From an uncultured Bacteroides sp. (GTDB taxonomy: Bacteria; Bacteroidota; Bacteroidia; Bacteroidales; Bacteroidaceae), in NCBI GenBank assembly GCA_900552645.1, contig USAN01000008.1:8427-72426 (forward strand): a stretch of 64,000 nucleotides of DNA. Direction: 5' to 3'. Both the position numbers and the translations under genes were made by a program. Below, piece after piece: positions 53,251 through 62,506 of the stretch. Positions within the stretch are counted from its first letter, which is position 1. Each line of letters starts with the position of its first letter. A model generated the notes under the pieces. It worked only from the letters and a program-made list of their open reading frames with translations. It ran no database searches and was not told the DNA's origin.

Positions 53251-54255
53251 ATGTTAGGAAATATAATTATAACAGATCTTGTCCCTATATTCGTAATTAT
53301 GGCATTGGGATATGTATCTGGCAAGACTAAAGCTTTTGACGGAGCAAATGCACGTAGTTTCAATAAACTTGTACTTAATTATGCTTTGCCAGCAGCTTTA
53401 TTCCTTTCAATTGTTAAAGCCGACAGAGCTATGCTGTTTTCAGATATGAAGCTTACTCTTGTCAGCTTGGTAGTAATTGTTGCATTGTTCATGTTTTCTT
53501 ATTGGGGATGCTGGAAATTCTTCAAACATACCAAGCAAGAAGCAGCTGTATGTGCATTGATTGCCGGTTCGCCTACAATTGGCTTTTTGGGATTTGCAGT
53601 ACTCGATCCTATATTTGGTACAACTGCATCTACCGGTTTGGTAGTAGCTATAGTTGCCATTGTTGTTAATGCGGTAACAATACCTATAGGTCTGTGCCTT
53701 CTTAATCCTTCCAAACAGAAAACAGCTGTTGCCGAAAAACTGCAGGGAAATGCGAAGGAGGAGGAAAAGGAGAAAATAAAAGAAGAACTTGAAGGAAATG
53801 CCTTTTTTAATGCAGTTATACAACCGGTAGTATGGGCTCCTATATTGGCAGTAATATTCGTGTTGATAGGTATTAAGATTCCGGTAGATATTTATCCTAC
53901 ATTCAATCTAATCGCTAAGGCAAATTCGGGTGTTGCTGTATTTGCAGCTGGTCTTACTCTTGCAGCTCAAAGTTTCGTATTTGGTAAGGAAATTTGGTAT
54001 AATACATTCGTTAAACTTATTCTTATGCCTGGCATTTTACTGATAGTAGGATTATTGGTAGGAATGAATGCCGATAACTTACAGATGCTTGTAGTGGCTG
54101 GTGCTCTTCCACCTGCATTCTCAGGTATAATTATAAGTAGTAGGTATCAGGTTTATGTCCGAATAGGTACTTCTTCATTGGCAATAAGTACATTCTTATT
54201 TATGGTTTCTGCTCCGTTTTGGATATGGATCGTTAGAATGGTAGCGCCAGTATAA
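53251..54255 (+). CDS. AEC-family permease, probable oxalate/formate transporter (YfdV-like)
   Basis: The 334-residue integral membrane protein has about ten hydrophobic segments split by a charged loop (residues about 155-180, with GNAKEEEKEKIKEELEGN). Segments such as FVIMALGYVSGKTKAF at the start, LNYALPAALFLSIVK and AGSPTIGFLGFAVLDP match auxin-efflux-carrier-type permeases. E. coli YfdV, the permease with the frc and oxc homologues, is of this family. Here the gene is 20 bases after oxc and its product may exchange oxalate for formate or import oxalate. Direction and substrate are inferred from position. Confidence 0.85.
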   Translation: MLGNIIITDLVPIFVIMALGYVSGKTKAFDGANARSFNKLVLNYALPAALFLSIVKADRAMLFSDMKLTLVSLVVIVALFMFSYWGCWKFFKHTKQEAAVCALIAGSPTIGFLGFAVLDPIFGTTASTGLVVAIVAIVVNAVTIPIGLCLLNPSKQKTAVAEKLQGNAKEEEKEKIKEELEGNAFFNAVIQPVVWAPILAVIFVLIGIKIPVDIYPTFNLIAKANSGVAVFAAGLTLAAQSFVFGKEIWYNTFVKLILMPGILLIVGLLVGMNADNLQMLVVAGALPPAFSGIIISSRYQVYVRIGTSSLAISTFLFMVSAPFWIWIVRMVAPV

Positions 54256-54280
54256 GTATATTTATTAGGTAATATGGTAT

Positions 54281-54332
54281 AAAGCATTCTGATACTTTTG
54301 ACTCAGTTCGAGAGTATTGGAGTGCTTTTTCT
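54281..54332 (+). terminator. Terminator after the oxalate operon
   Basis: A 16-bp stem (54281-54296 with 54313-54328), including three G-U pairs, is followed by TTTTT. It ends the frc-oxc-permease transcript, so the following oxidoreductase gene probably has its own promoter. Confidence 0.8.
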
Positions 54333-54365
54333 ATAATCATCATTAATCATTAAAAGTATCTTGTC

Positions 54366-57300
54366 ATGAATTCTAAAATGAAGATAATGGATGGCTGCAA
54401 AGCAACCACTTATGTTGCATATGGCTTATCCGAAATAGCAACTATTTATCCTATCACACCTGTAGAAGATATGGGCGAACTTGCAAATGAATGGGGTGTT
54501 GAAGGACGTACAAATATACTGGGTCAGCCTATGATTGTAAGAGAGTTAGAGTCTGAACTTGGCGCAGCAGGAGCTGCTCATGGTGCCCTATCTGGAGGGG
54601 CGCTAACTACAACTTTTACCAATTCACAAGGTTTGCTTTTAATGATACCCAACATGTATAAAATAGCAGGTGAGCTTCTTCCTGGAGTCTTTCATGTAGC
54701 TACCCGTTCACTTTCATCACATGCTCTTTCTATTTTTGGCGATCACCAGGATGTTATGGCTTGTCGTCATACAGGGTTTGCTTTTCTGGCATCAGCATCA
54801 GTACAAGAGTGTATGGATTTATCAATAGTTGCTCATATGGCAGCACTGGAAGGTTCTGTACCATTCTGTCATTTCTTTGATGGATGGCGAACTTCGGGAG
54901 AGATGCAGACCATTAATACTGTAAGTTACAAAGACATGATTCCGCTTTTTAACAAAAATAGATTGCAGGCATTTAGACAGCGAGCTATGAATCCTGAACA
55001 TCCTAATGTAAGAGGTACAGCCGAAAATGAAGATGTCTACTTTCAAAATAGAGAGGCATGTAATCTATATTATGATGCTTTGCCGGCAATAGTAGAGAAG
55101 TATATGCATAAAGTCTCAAAAATTACAGGACGAGATTATAATCTGTTCGACTATGTAGGAGCTCCTGATGCAGAATATATAATAATATCTATAGGATCAA
55201 GTTGTGAAGTAATAGAAGAAACATTGCAATATCTCCTTAAGAAAGGATATAAAGTAGGCGCTATAAAAGTAAGACTTTACAGACCTTTCTCTACAAAACA
55301 TTTAATAGAAGCCATTCCTTCATCAGTAAAAAGAATCTGTGTCCTTGATCGTACTAAGGAGCCAGGTGCCGTGGGCGAACCTCTTTATGAGGATGTATGT
55401 ACAGCTCTACATGTAAATCAATTAAATATTCCTGTAATAGGAGGAAGATATGGCTTGAGTTCGAAGGATTTTACACCAAGTATGGTAAAAGCTATATACG
55501 ATGAAATGAAGAAAAAAAATCCTAAGCACTATTTTACTATAGGAATTGAAGATGATGTAACTCATCTTTCTCTTAAGGTAAATGATAATATTATAACTAC
55601 TCCTTCTGGCACGATTCAGTGTAAATTCTATGGAATGGGATCGGATGGCACAGTAGGAGCTACAAAGCAGGCTGCAAATATAATAGGTAACAATACTGAT
55701 CTTTATACACAAGCTTACTTTTTATATTCTGCAAAGAAATCCGGAGGATATACTATTAGCGAACTTCGTTTCGGTAAAGAGCCTATAAAGTCATCCTATT
55801 TAATTGAACAAGCCGATTATATAGGATGTAACAAAGATACTTATGTAAGAAGGTTTGATGTTTTGAATGTAATTAAGGATGGAGGTACGTTCGTACTTAA
55901 TTCTTCATGGTCATTGGAGGAGATGGAAAAGCAGCTTCCCGCTTATGTTCGTCGCACTATTGCTACAAAAAATATTAAATTCTATAATATAGATGCTGTA
56001 AAAATAGCAAATGAAGTAGGGCTGGGTGTAAGAATTAACATGATAATGGAGACTGTATTTCTTAAACTTACAAATGTCCTTGATTTTAACAAAGCAGTAA
56101 CACTCCTCAAGGAGGATATAAAGAATATATATATAAAAGAAGGAGAGGATGTAGTACAGAAAAATTATGATGCTGTAGATAAAGCTGTATCTGAGTTAGT
56201 ATGCATAGATTATCCTGCTTCGTGGAAAGAAGCTAAAGATGTTCCTCAGTTAAAGCAGAAACTTCCTGACTTTATTAAATATGTAGCTAGGCCTATAATG
56301 TCACTGCAGGGTAATTCTCTTCCAGTATCTCTATTTAATGCCGACGGATTTACTCCGGTGGGTACAACTAAATATGAAAAACGTTGCATTGCTACATCTA
56401 TTCCTGTATGGGATCCAGAAAAATGTGTTCAGTGTTGTCACTGTTCTTTTGTATGCGCTCATGCTACTATACGTCCTTTCCTTGCAACCGACGAAGAACT
56501 GAATAGTGCTCCTACAACTTTTAAAGTTACAAAAGCAACTGGAGACTCCACACTTAAAGAACTTAAATTCCGTATACAGGTATATCCAGAAGATTGTCTT
56601 GGATGTGGATCGTGTGTAAATATATGTCCTGGCAAAGCTCTTACTCTCGAGCCTATTTCAACGCAAATTGAAACGGAAAAAGTTAATTTGGAATTTGCAT
56701 TGTCAAATATATCGTTGAAAGATGACTTACTTCCACGAAATTCGGTTAAAGGATCACAGTTTCAACAACCTCTTCTGGAATTTTCTGGAGCATGTGCTGC
56801 GTGTGGAGAAACTCCTTATGTAAAACTTCTTACTCAACTTTTCGGCGAGAGAATGATTATAGCAAATGCTACAGGATGTAGCTCTATATGGGGCGCAAAT
56901 ATGCCTAGCATGGCTTATACGAAAAATAAGAACGGTCATGGACCTGCATGGGGAAATTCATTGTTCGAAGATAATGCCGAGTATGGATATGGCATAGGTA
57001 CTGCTATAAAATATAGAAGACAGAAACTTGAGATGCTAGTAGATAAGGCTTTGCAGAAGGAAGATTTGGCTCCTATGGTAGAAAGTGCATTAAATGAATG
57101 GAAAATTAATAAGAATGATGCAGTAAAATCACATTCGGCTGGACGAGATGTTGTTGATGCACTTGCTACACAAACAGAAACCCCTCTTTTAAAGGCTATT
57201 CAGAGTCATGCCGATCTTCTTGGAAAGAAGTCTATTTGGGCCATTGGAGGAGATGGGTGGGCTTACGATATAGGTTTTGCTGGCCTTGATCATGTATTGG

Positions 57301-57884
57301 CAAGTAATCTTGATATTAATATTCTGGTTATGGATACTGAATGTTATTCTAATACTGGAGGTCAGACATCAAAAGCTACTCCACTGGGAGCAATAGCCGG
57401 ATACAGTGCTAATGGCAAACGTACTAATCGTAAGCAATTGGGAAGAATGATGATGATGTATGGTAACGTATATGTAGCATCTATATGTTTGGGGGCAGAT
57501 ATGCAACAGGCTGTTACTGCTATCTCTGAAGCCGAAGCTTATGATGGCCCTTCAATAGTAATTGCTTACTGTCCTTGTATAAATCATGGAATAAGAAATG
57601 GTATGGGAATGGATATAATTGAAGAGGCTCATGCTGTTCAATGTGGTTACTGGCCTCTATACAGATATAATCCTGATTTGCGCAAGGAAGGCAAGTCTCC
57701 TCTTACTGTAGATTATCATACTCCTAACAACGACTTGCTGTCCTTTATAAATGGAGAAGACAGATATGCTGATCTTAAGACCAGATTGCCCGAAATAGCA
57801 AATATCCTTCAACCTAAACTAAAGCAGAATTGTGATAACCTGTACAGTAGAATGACTAAGGAAGAGATGGATAATGATATATAA
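54366..57884 (+). CDS. nifJ: NifJ-type pyruvate (2-oxoacid):ferredoxin oxidoreductase
   Basis: This single-chain enzyme oxidatively decarboxylates a 2-oxoacid to an acyl-CoA and reduces ferredoxin. The 1172 residues carry, in order, the substrate-binding domains (YPITPVEDMGELANEWGVEG near residue 29 and HFFDGWRTSGEMQTI near 175), two 4Fe-4S motifs (CVQCCHCSFVCAHA near 690 and CLGCGSCVNICPGK near 745), the C-terminal cluster (SGACAACGETPYVKLL near 808) and the thiamine-diphosphate motif GGDGWAYDIGF near 960 with YSNTGGQTSKATP. Canonical pyruvate enzymes read YPITPSS and FDGFRTSHE at two positions that differ here, so the substrate may not be pyruvate. It lies 110 bases after the oxalate operon terminator region. 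Confidence 0.92.
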   Translation: MNSKMKIMDGCKATTYVAYGLSEIATIYPITPVEDMGELANEWGVEGRTNILGQPMIVRELESELGAAGAAHGALSGGALTTTFTNSQGLLLMIPNMYKIAGELLPGVFHVATRSLSSHALSIFGDHQDVMACRHTGFAFLASASVQECMDLSIVAHMAALEGSVPFCHFFDGWRTSGEMQTINTVSYKDMIPLFNKNRLQAFRQRAMNPEHPNVRGTAENEDVYFQNREACNLYYDALPAIVEKYMHKVSKITGRDYNLFDYVGAPDAEYIIISIGSSCEVIEETLQYLLKKGYKVGAIKVRLYRPFSTKHLIEAIPSSVKRICVLDRTKEPGAVGEPLYEDVCTALHVNQLNIPVIGGRYGLSSKDFTPSMVKAIYDEMKKKNPKHYFTIGIEDDVTHLSLKVNDNIITTPSGTIQCKFYGMGSDGTVGATKQAANIIGNNTDLYTQAYFLYSAKKSGGYTISELRFGKEPIKSSYLIEQADYIGCNKDTYVRRFDVLNVIKDGGTFVLNSSWSLEEMEKQLPAYVRRTIATKNIKFYNIDAVKIANEVGLGVRINMIMETVFLKLTNVLDFNKAVTLLKEDIKNIYIKEGEDVVQKNYDAVDKAVSELVCIDYPASWKEAKDVPQLKQKLPDFIKYVARPIMSLQGNSLPVSLFNADGFTPVGTTKYEKRCIATSIPVWDPEKCVQCCHCSFVCAHATIRPFLATDEELNSAPTTFKVTKATGDSTLKELKFRIQVYPEDCLGCGSCVNICPGKALTLEPISTQIETEKVNLEFALSNISLKDDLLPRNSVKGSQFQQPLLEFSGACAACGETPYVKLLTQLFGERMIIANATGCSSIWGANMPSMAYTKNKNGHGPAWGNSLFEDNAEYGYGIGTAIKYRRQKLEMLVDKALQKEDLAPMVESALNEWKINKNDAVKSHSAGRDVVDALATQTETPLLKAIQSHADLLGKKSIWAIGGDGWAYDIGFAGLDHVLASNLDINILVMDTECYSNTGGQTSKATPLGAIAGYSANGKRTNRKQLGRMMMMYGNVYVASICLGADMQQAVTAISEAEAYDGPSIVIAYCPCINHGIRNGMGMDIIEEAHAVQCGYWPLYRYNPDLRKEGKSPLTVDYHTPNNDLLSFINGEDRYADLKTRLPEIANILQPKLKQNCDNLYSRMTKEEMDNDI

Positions 57885-57909
57885 CTGTTACTGACTTTTT
57901 TCATACTTG

Positions 57910-57964
57910 TCTCATTGTCGCTTTATATTTTAATAAAATATCAGTGACAATGAGATTTTTTTCA
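57910..57964 (+). terminator. Terminator after nifJ
   Basis: TCTCATTGTC (57910-57919) pairs with GACAATGAGA (57946-57955), with further A-T pairing in the loop, followed by seven T residues. It lies 25 bases after the stop. Confidence 0.85.
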
Positions 57965-58047
57965 TAAATCGAATAAAAGTGTAATAAACCTGTAGGGTAT
58001 TTTAAATTTCATTCATCTTTATAATAAAGACCTAAAAAATATATTTT

Positions 58048-59310
58048 ATGAAAACCAGGACTATTACATTAGCAATTTTCATGATAACATCTATCATCAT
58101 GAATTATGCAATTCCGGCTTATGCACAGACCGATTCTACTGGATATATCACAGTAACCGGAATTGTAAAGGATAAACAGAGTCGAAAGGCTTTAAGTAGC
58201 GTAAATATATCTGTACCAGGCACCAATATAGGTACGGTAACTAATGAAGACGGAGTATTCTCACTTAAATTAAAGGAAAAAAGACATTCGCCCGTAATGG
58301 AAATATCACATTTGGGATACAGAAATCAGAGAATAAACATAGATTCCGATAATCGTGAACCAATAACTGTATTGCTAATTCCTCATACTAATCTAATAAA
58401 CGAGATTGTAGTACTCGGAGTTAATCCTCTTCTTCTTGTACAGGAAGCTTTAAAAAATGTATCGAACAACTATATAAATTCACCTTCATTATTAACTGGA
58501 TTTTATAGAGAAACCGGTCAGAAAGGTAAAAAATACATTAATGTATCCGAGGCTGTAGTTAATATCTACAAGACATCATATGCCAAGTCTATCGATGATG
58601 ATAAAGTACGTATATTGAAAGGAAGACGCTTATTAAGTCAGAAAGCAAGTGATACATTGGGAGTAAAACTTATGGGTGGTCCAACATTGGGAGTTTATGC
58701 AGATATTGCAAAGAATCGAGATGCATTCATTAATCCTGATGGCCTTAATCTATATAATTTTCGTATGGAGGAGAGTGTTAACATAAACAATACACCACAG
58801 TATGTAGTAAGCTTTACTCCAAAGGTTGAACTTCCCGACGAGGCTCTTTTCAGTGGAAAGATTTATATAGACAAAGATCATCTTACATTCTCAAGAATAG
58901 AATTTGCTCTTGATATGAGTAGTAAGTATAAAGCTACAAAGGCTATACTTTATAAAAAACCGCTAGGATTAAGATTCAATCCTCAAGAAATGTCGTATGT
59001 AGTTACATATAAACTTGATAATGGAAAAGCTGTATTGAACTATATAAGGAATAACATACGTTTCAAATGCGACTGGAAACGACGTCTGTTTGCACGAACC
59101 TATTCCGTAGTATCCGAAATGGTTATAACCGATCTTACAACGAACAATGTAATACCTATTCGTCAGCGAGATTCATTCGATCGTGAAGATGCTTTTTACG
59201 ATAAAGTAGCAAGCTTTGAAAATGATAACTTCTGGGAAGACTACAATATAATTGAACCATCTGAGTCTTTGGAACATGCAGTATTTAAATTGAAAAAACA
59301 GAATAGATAA
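58048..59310 (+). CDS. Secreted carboxypeptidase-regulatory-like (CarboxypepD_reg-like) protein
   Basis: The 420-residue protein has a signal peptide ending near AYAQTD. Residues about 30-115 form a CarboxypepD-reg-like beta domain (TVTGIVKDKQSRKALSSV, then TNIGTVTNEDGVFSLKL and ISHLGYRNQRI). The remaining 300 residues are a Bacteroidales-specific region (LLTGFYRETGQKGKKYINV, EAVVNIYKTSYAKS, then SGKIYIDKDHLTFSRIEFAL) of unknown function. The same region occurs in the protein at 60743-62272, so the two are paralogues flanking the sigma/anti-sigma pair. No TonB-dependent receptor gene follows. Confidence 0.78.
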   Translation: MKTRTITLAIFMITSIIMNYAIPAYAQTDSTGYITVTGIVKDKQSRKALSSVNISVPGTNIGTVTNEDGVFSLKLKEKRHSPVMEISHLGYRNQRINIDSDNREPITVLLIPHTNLINEIVVLGVNPLLLVQEALKNVSNNYINSPSLLTGFYRETGQKGKKYINVSEAVVNIYKTSYAKSIDDDKVRILKGRRLLSQKASDTLGVKLMGGPTLGVYADIAKNRDAFINPDGLNLYNFRMEESVNINNTPQYVVSFTPKVELPDEALFSGKIYIDKDHLTFSRIEFALDMSSKYKATKAILYKKPLGLRFNPQEMSYVVTYKLDNGKAVLNYIRNNIRFKCDWKRRLFARTYSVVSEMVITDLTTNNVIPIRQRDSFDREDAFYDKVASFENDNFWEDYNIIEPSESLEHAVFKLKKQNR

Positions 59311-59323
59311 ATCTATAATTTTA

Positions 59324-59331
59324 TATCTTTG
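59324..59331 (+). promoter_or_regulatory. -7 element for the sigma-factor gene
   Basis: TATCTTTG fits the TAnnTTTG consensus, 25 bases upstream of the ATG at 59357. The -33 element is not clear. Confidence 0.4.
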
Positions 59332-59356
59332 AAACGGTAGCTTAAAATAAGATAAT

Positions 59357-59902
59357 ATGCTAGATGATCTTCGTACATTCTTGCAGATTAAAGAGGGAAA
59401 TATCAAAGCTTTTGAATCCCTCTTTAAAAAGTATTATACTCCTCTATGCAGATATGTTACTGTAATTACTTCAGATCCTTATGCTGCCGAAGAGATTATA
59501 GAAGAGCTGTTTTACAGAATCTGGCGAGATAGATCTTCTATTATTATAATGAGCTCAGTTAGCGGTTATCTGTATAAATGTTCTCGTAATGATGCACTGG
59601 CCTATTGTGACCATGAAGAGATAAAAAGGATTTATAAAGAAAAGGTGATGTCTGTAAATTCTGATATGGTATCTTCAAATCCGCAACAGCTACTTGAGTT
59701 TAAAGAACTGGAAAATCTACTTAACAATATAATGAAAAAACTTCCTCCACGATGTCTTGATATATTTCGTAGGCATAGGGTGGAAGGGAAGAAGTATAGT
59801 GAAATAGCTTTGGAATTGTCAATCTCTGTAAAGACTGTAGAAGCAAACATGACCAAGGCTCTTAAATTAATAAGAAAGGAACTTGATAATTATAGCATCT
59901 AA
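59357..59902 (+). CDS. ECF-type RNA polymerase sigma factor (FecI-like)
   Basis: The 181-residue sigma factor has a region 2 (FESLFKKYYTPLCRYVTVIT near residue 20, then AEEIIEELFYRIWRDR for -10 recognition) and a region 4 helix-turn-helix for -35 recognition (LPPRCLDIFRRHRVEGKKYS near residue 133, then SVKTVEANMTKALKLI). It is followed after 5 bases by its FecR-like anti-sigma gene. The usual partner TonB-dependent receptor gene is not found in the neighbourhood; STN-containing and CarboxypepD-regulatory-like genes are there instead. Confidence 0.93.
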   Translation: MLDDLRTFLQIKEGNIKAFESLFKKYYTPLCRYVTVITSDPYAAEEIIEELFYRIWRDRSSIIIMSSVSGYLYKCSRNDALAYCDHEEIKRIYKEKVMSVNSDMVSSNPQQLLEFKELENLLNNIMKKLPPRCLDIFRRHRVEGKKYSEIALELSISVKTVEANMTKALKLIRKELDNYSI

Positions 59903-59907
59903 AAACA

Positions 59908-60735
59908 ATGAATGAAGAAAAAAATAATACAGAAAAAGCGTGGAGCAGACTATATCAGCGACTTGAAGATGATAATCTGATATCTGATTCAACAAGTAAC
60001 AATCGCTTCCGTATTATAACTATGGTTAGTGCAGCTGCCATAATTATAATCATAAGTATGATTTCTTACTTTGCTTCTTACAATGATAATACGGCTACAA
60101 AAGAGATGTATGCTCAGGATAATACCGAGAATTCTACGTTGGTAACTACTTTATCGGATGGATCGGTTGTATATATTAGTAAGGGAGGTGAAATAAAGTG
60201 TCCGGTTAAGTTTGATGATGACAAACGCGAGATTCATATGAATGGGGAAGCTTTTTTTGATGTGGCTAAAAATGCATCTAAGCCTTTTATAATAACTACT
60301 GCCAATACTGTTGTTAGAGTAGTAGGTACTTCATTTAATATAATCAGCAACAACGAAAAGACTTTCCAACTATCGGTTCGTAGTGGCAAGGTGAAAGTAA
60401 CTGATAGAATTACAGGAAAATATGTATATGTCCTTCCGGGACAGACGGTACGCAATGTAAATAACAAACTATATATAAATAAATGTAGAGATGATAATAT
60501 GTTGGCTCGTTATACTAAGGATATTCGATTTAAGGATGAACCACTCAAAAATATAGTAGACGTAATGAATCAAATGTCGTCCGATACACGAATAGAACTT
60601 TCTCCACAAATTAATGATCGACGTATTACGGTCGCTTTTGCTGGTGAATCTACAGCACAAATGGCAAGGCTTATAAGTCTGGCTATGGGATTACGAATTG
60701 AAAATAGAGGTAATGTAATATATTTATCGGACTAG
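59908..60735 (+). CDS. FecR-like anti-sigma factor
   Basis: The 275-residue protein sits in the inner membrane with one helix (residues about 32-53, ITMVSAAAIIIIISMISYF). The cytosolic N-terminus would bind the sigma factor. The periplasmic part has the FecR domain: TTLSDGSVVYISKGGEIKCP near residue 80, MNGEAFFDVAKNASKPF near residue 111, VRVVGTSFNI near residue 136 and LSVRSGKVKVTD near residue 154. The C-terminal DUF4974-like segment (IRFKDEPLKNIVDVMNQMS) is present. It is followed by the STN-containing protein gene after 7 bases. Confidence 0.93.
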   Translation: MNEEKNNTEKAWSRLYQRLEDDNLISDSTSNNRFRIITMVSAAAIIIIISMISYFASYNDNTATKEMYAQDNTENSTLVTTLSDGSVVYISKGGEIKCPVKFDDDKREIHMNGEAFFDVAKNASKPFIITTANTVVRVVGTSFNIISNNEKTFQLSVRSGKVKVTDRITGKYVYVLPGQTVRNVNNKLYINKCRDDNMLARYTKDIRFKDEPLKNIVDVMNQMSSDTRIELSPQINDRRITVAFAGESTAQMARLISLAMGLRIENRGNVIYLSD

Positions 60736-60742
60736 TTAAGTT

Positions 60743-62272
60743 ATGAAGAGATATATACTTTTTATAATTACGGTACTGTTCACTGTATTTTCGCTGAATG
60801 CTCAGTCGGTTATTAGTGAATTGGATAAAGTTATATTTCTTCCAAAGGATAAAGCCTCTGTATACTCAATGCTTAATAAGATAAGTCAAAAAACAGGTAT
60901 GCTATTTATATACGACAGTAAGGTAATAAACAATGAAAGAGTCGTAAAAATAAGAGCCGGTAAGCGTACGGTAAATGAAGCTATAAGAGAAATAGTAGGT
61001 AATAAGAGTATAAGTATAGAGAAAATAGGTAATCATCTTCTTATAACAGAATCGCAACCTGTTAAGAGTATAATTCCTGAATCTAAAGGCCTGGATTATA
61101 TAACTCTCGAAGGTATACTTTCGGATATGCAAACAAATATGGCTATACCTTATACATCAGTAGGATTAGCAGGTACTTCTATAGGTACAATAACCAATCT
61201 TGAAGGTGCATTTAAATTAAATATTCCCGATAGTATACATAACGGAACGGTCTATTTTTCTCATTTGGGCTATGAACCACAAACGGTATCTGTTTCCGAT
61301 TTAAAAGGTAAAATTTTAAATATTCCTTTAATGCCCAAAGTTATATCACTTCATGAAGTCGTTATACGTGCCATCAATCCTATTAAAGTACTCGATACAA
61401 TGATAATGCATCGTAATTACAATTATTCAGATAGTCCAGTATATCTTACAACTTTTTATAGAGAGGGAATATGTTATAATGGAAACTTTAGGAGCCTTAC
61501 TGAAGCGGTATTCAAAATATATAAAACTTCATATAAGAGTTCTTTCTCTAATGATCAGGTAAAATTGCTCAAGATGCGACGTATAAGCAATTATAACTCT
61601 TCCGATACATTAATAGCGAGAATGAGTTCCGGAATCGATGCTTCATTGAATCTTGATTTAATTAAATCTCTTCCAGATTTTCTTACACCTAACTCCGAAA
61701 CACAATATACCTACTCTTTTGTCGAGTCGACGGTTATTGACGGTCGAAATGTTGATGTAATATCATTCCAACAAAAAAAATATGTTCGCGAACCTCTTTA
61801 TTGCGGTAAAATATATATAGATTCTTCTAATAAAGCCATGATAAGAGTAGAAATGGAAATATATCCTGAAAAGATAAAGGAATCAACAAGTCTGTTTGTT
61901 AGCAAACAAGCTCAGCAAATGAAACTTACTGCACGAAAAGTCAACTACGATATATCATATAAACAATATAATGGAAAATATTATATAAATCATATAAAGG
62001 GAAATCTATATTTTAAGGTAAAGAAGCGACATCATTTATTTGGAACATCCGAACTTTATACATGGTTTGAAATGATTCCGTGTAAGATAGATACTGTAGA
62101 TGTAGTACGTTTTGATAGGAGTGAACGTATTCCTACAAAAACAATATTTTCGGATACAAAATACAATTATGATCCCGACTTTTGGGGAGAATACAACTCT
62201 ATTCCTCTCGAAACAACCATAACTGACATTATAAAGAAAATATCTCCTAAAATAGAGGTTATCAAACAATAG
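60743..62272 (+). CDS. STN plus carboxypeptidase-regulatory-like protein linked to the sigma/anti-sigma pair
   Basis: The 509-residue protein has a signal peptide (YILFIITVLFTVFSLNAQS), an STN domain (about residues 37-110: SVYSMLNKISQKTGMLFIYD then VNEAIREIVGNKS) that in receptors contacts the anti-sigma factor, then a CarboxypepD-reg-like domain (LEGILSDMQTNMAIPYTSV, IGTITNLEGAFKLNI and the FSHLGYEPQTV end). The C-terminal half resembles the protein encoded at 58048-59310 (TTFYREGICYNG, EAVFKIYKTSYKSS, CGKIYIDSSNKAMIRVEME). There is no TonB-dependent barrel. It may be the signal-receiving partner of the anti-sigma factor in a shortened system. Confidence 0.83.
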   Translation: MKRYILFIITVLFTVFSLNAQSVISELDKVIFLPKDKASVYSMLNKISQKTGMLFIYDSKVINNERVVKIRAGKRTVNEAIREIVGNKSISIEKIGNHLLITESQPVKSIIPESKGLDYITLEGILSDMQTNMAIPYTSVGLAGTSIGTITNLEGAFKLNIPDSIHNGTVYFSHLGYEPQTVSVSDLKGKILNIPLMPKVISLHEVVIRAINPIKVLDTMIMHRNYNYSDSPVYLTTFYREGICYNGNFRSLTEAVFKIYKTSYKSSFSNDQVKLLKMRRISNYNSSDTLIARMSSGIDASLNLDLIKSLPDFLTPNSETQYTYSFVESTVIDGRNVDVISFQQKKYVREPLYCGKIYIDSSNKAMIRVEMEIYPEKIKESTSLFVSKQAQQMKLTARKVNYDISYKQYNGKYYINHIKGNLYFKVKKRHHLFGTSELYTWFEMIPCKIDTVDVVRFDRSERIPTKTIFSDTKYNYDPDFWGEYNSIPLETTITDIIKKISPKIEVIKQ

Positions 62273-62442
62273 TTACTGCCTTATATAGCTTATTTAAATC
62301 CTTTTAATTGTATCGGTAACAAAATGTACCACATTTTATAACATTCCGTCATTTCTCATTAACTTATATATCTGTAAACAATAACAATAGTAATTCATAA
62401 TATTATTTTTTTATAGTAAAATTGTAATGTATTCTCAATTAT

Positions 62443-62474
62443 GTTGATATCTGTTTTTAAAACAATTACATTTG
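62443..62474 (+). promoter_or_regulatory. Bacteroidetes-type promoter of the GH5 gene
   Basis: GTTG (62443-62446), 20 bases, then TACATTTG (62467-62474) fit the consensus. It lies 33 bases upstream of the ATG at 62507. Confidence 0.6.
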
Positions 62475-62506
62475 AAGAATTCTTAACCAATATCTAGAAA
62501 AATATT

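Noticed and set aside
54366..57884. Identification as an oxalate oxidoreductase
   Set aside because: Known oxalate oxidoreductase is made of separate subunits; this is a single-chain NifJ and only its position suggests oxalate.
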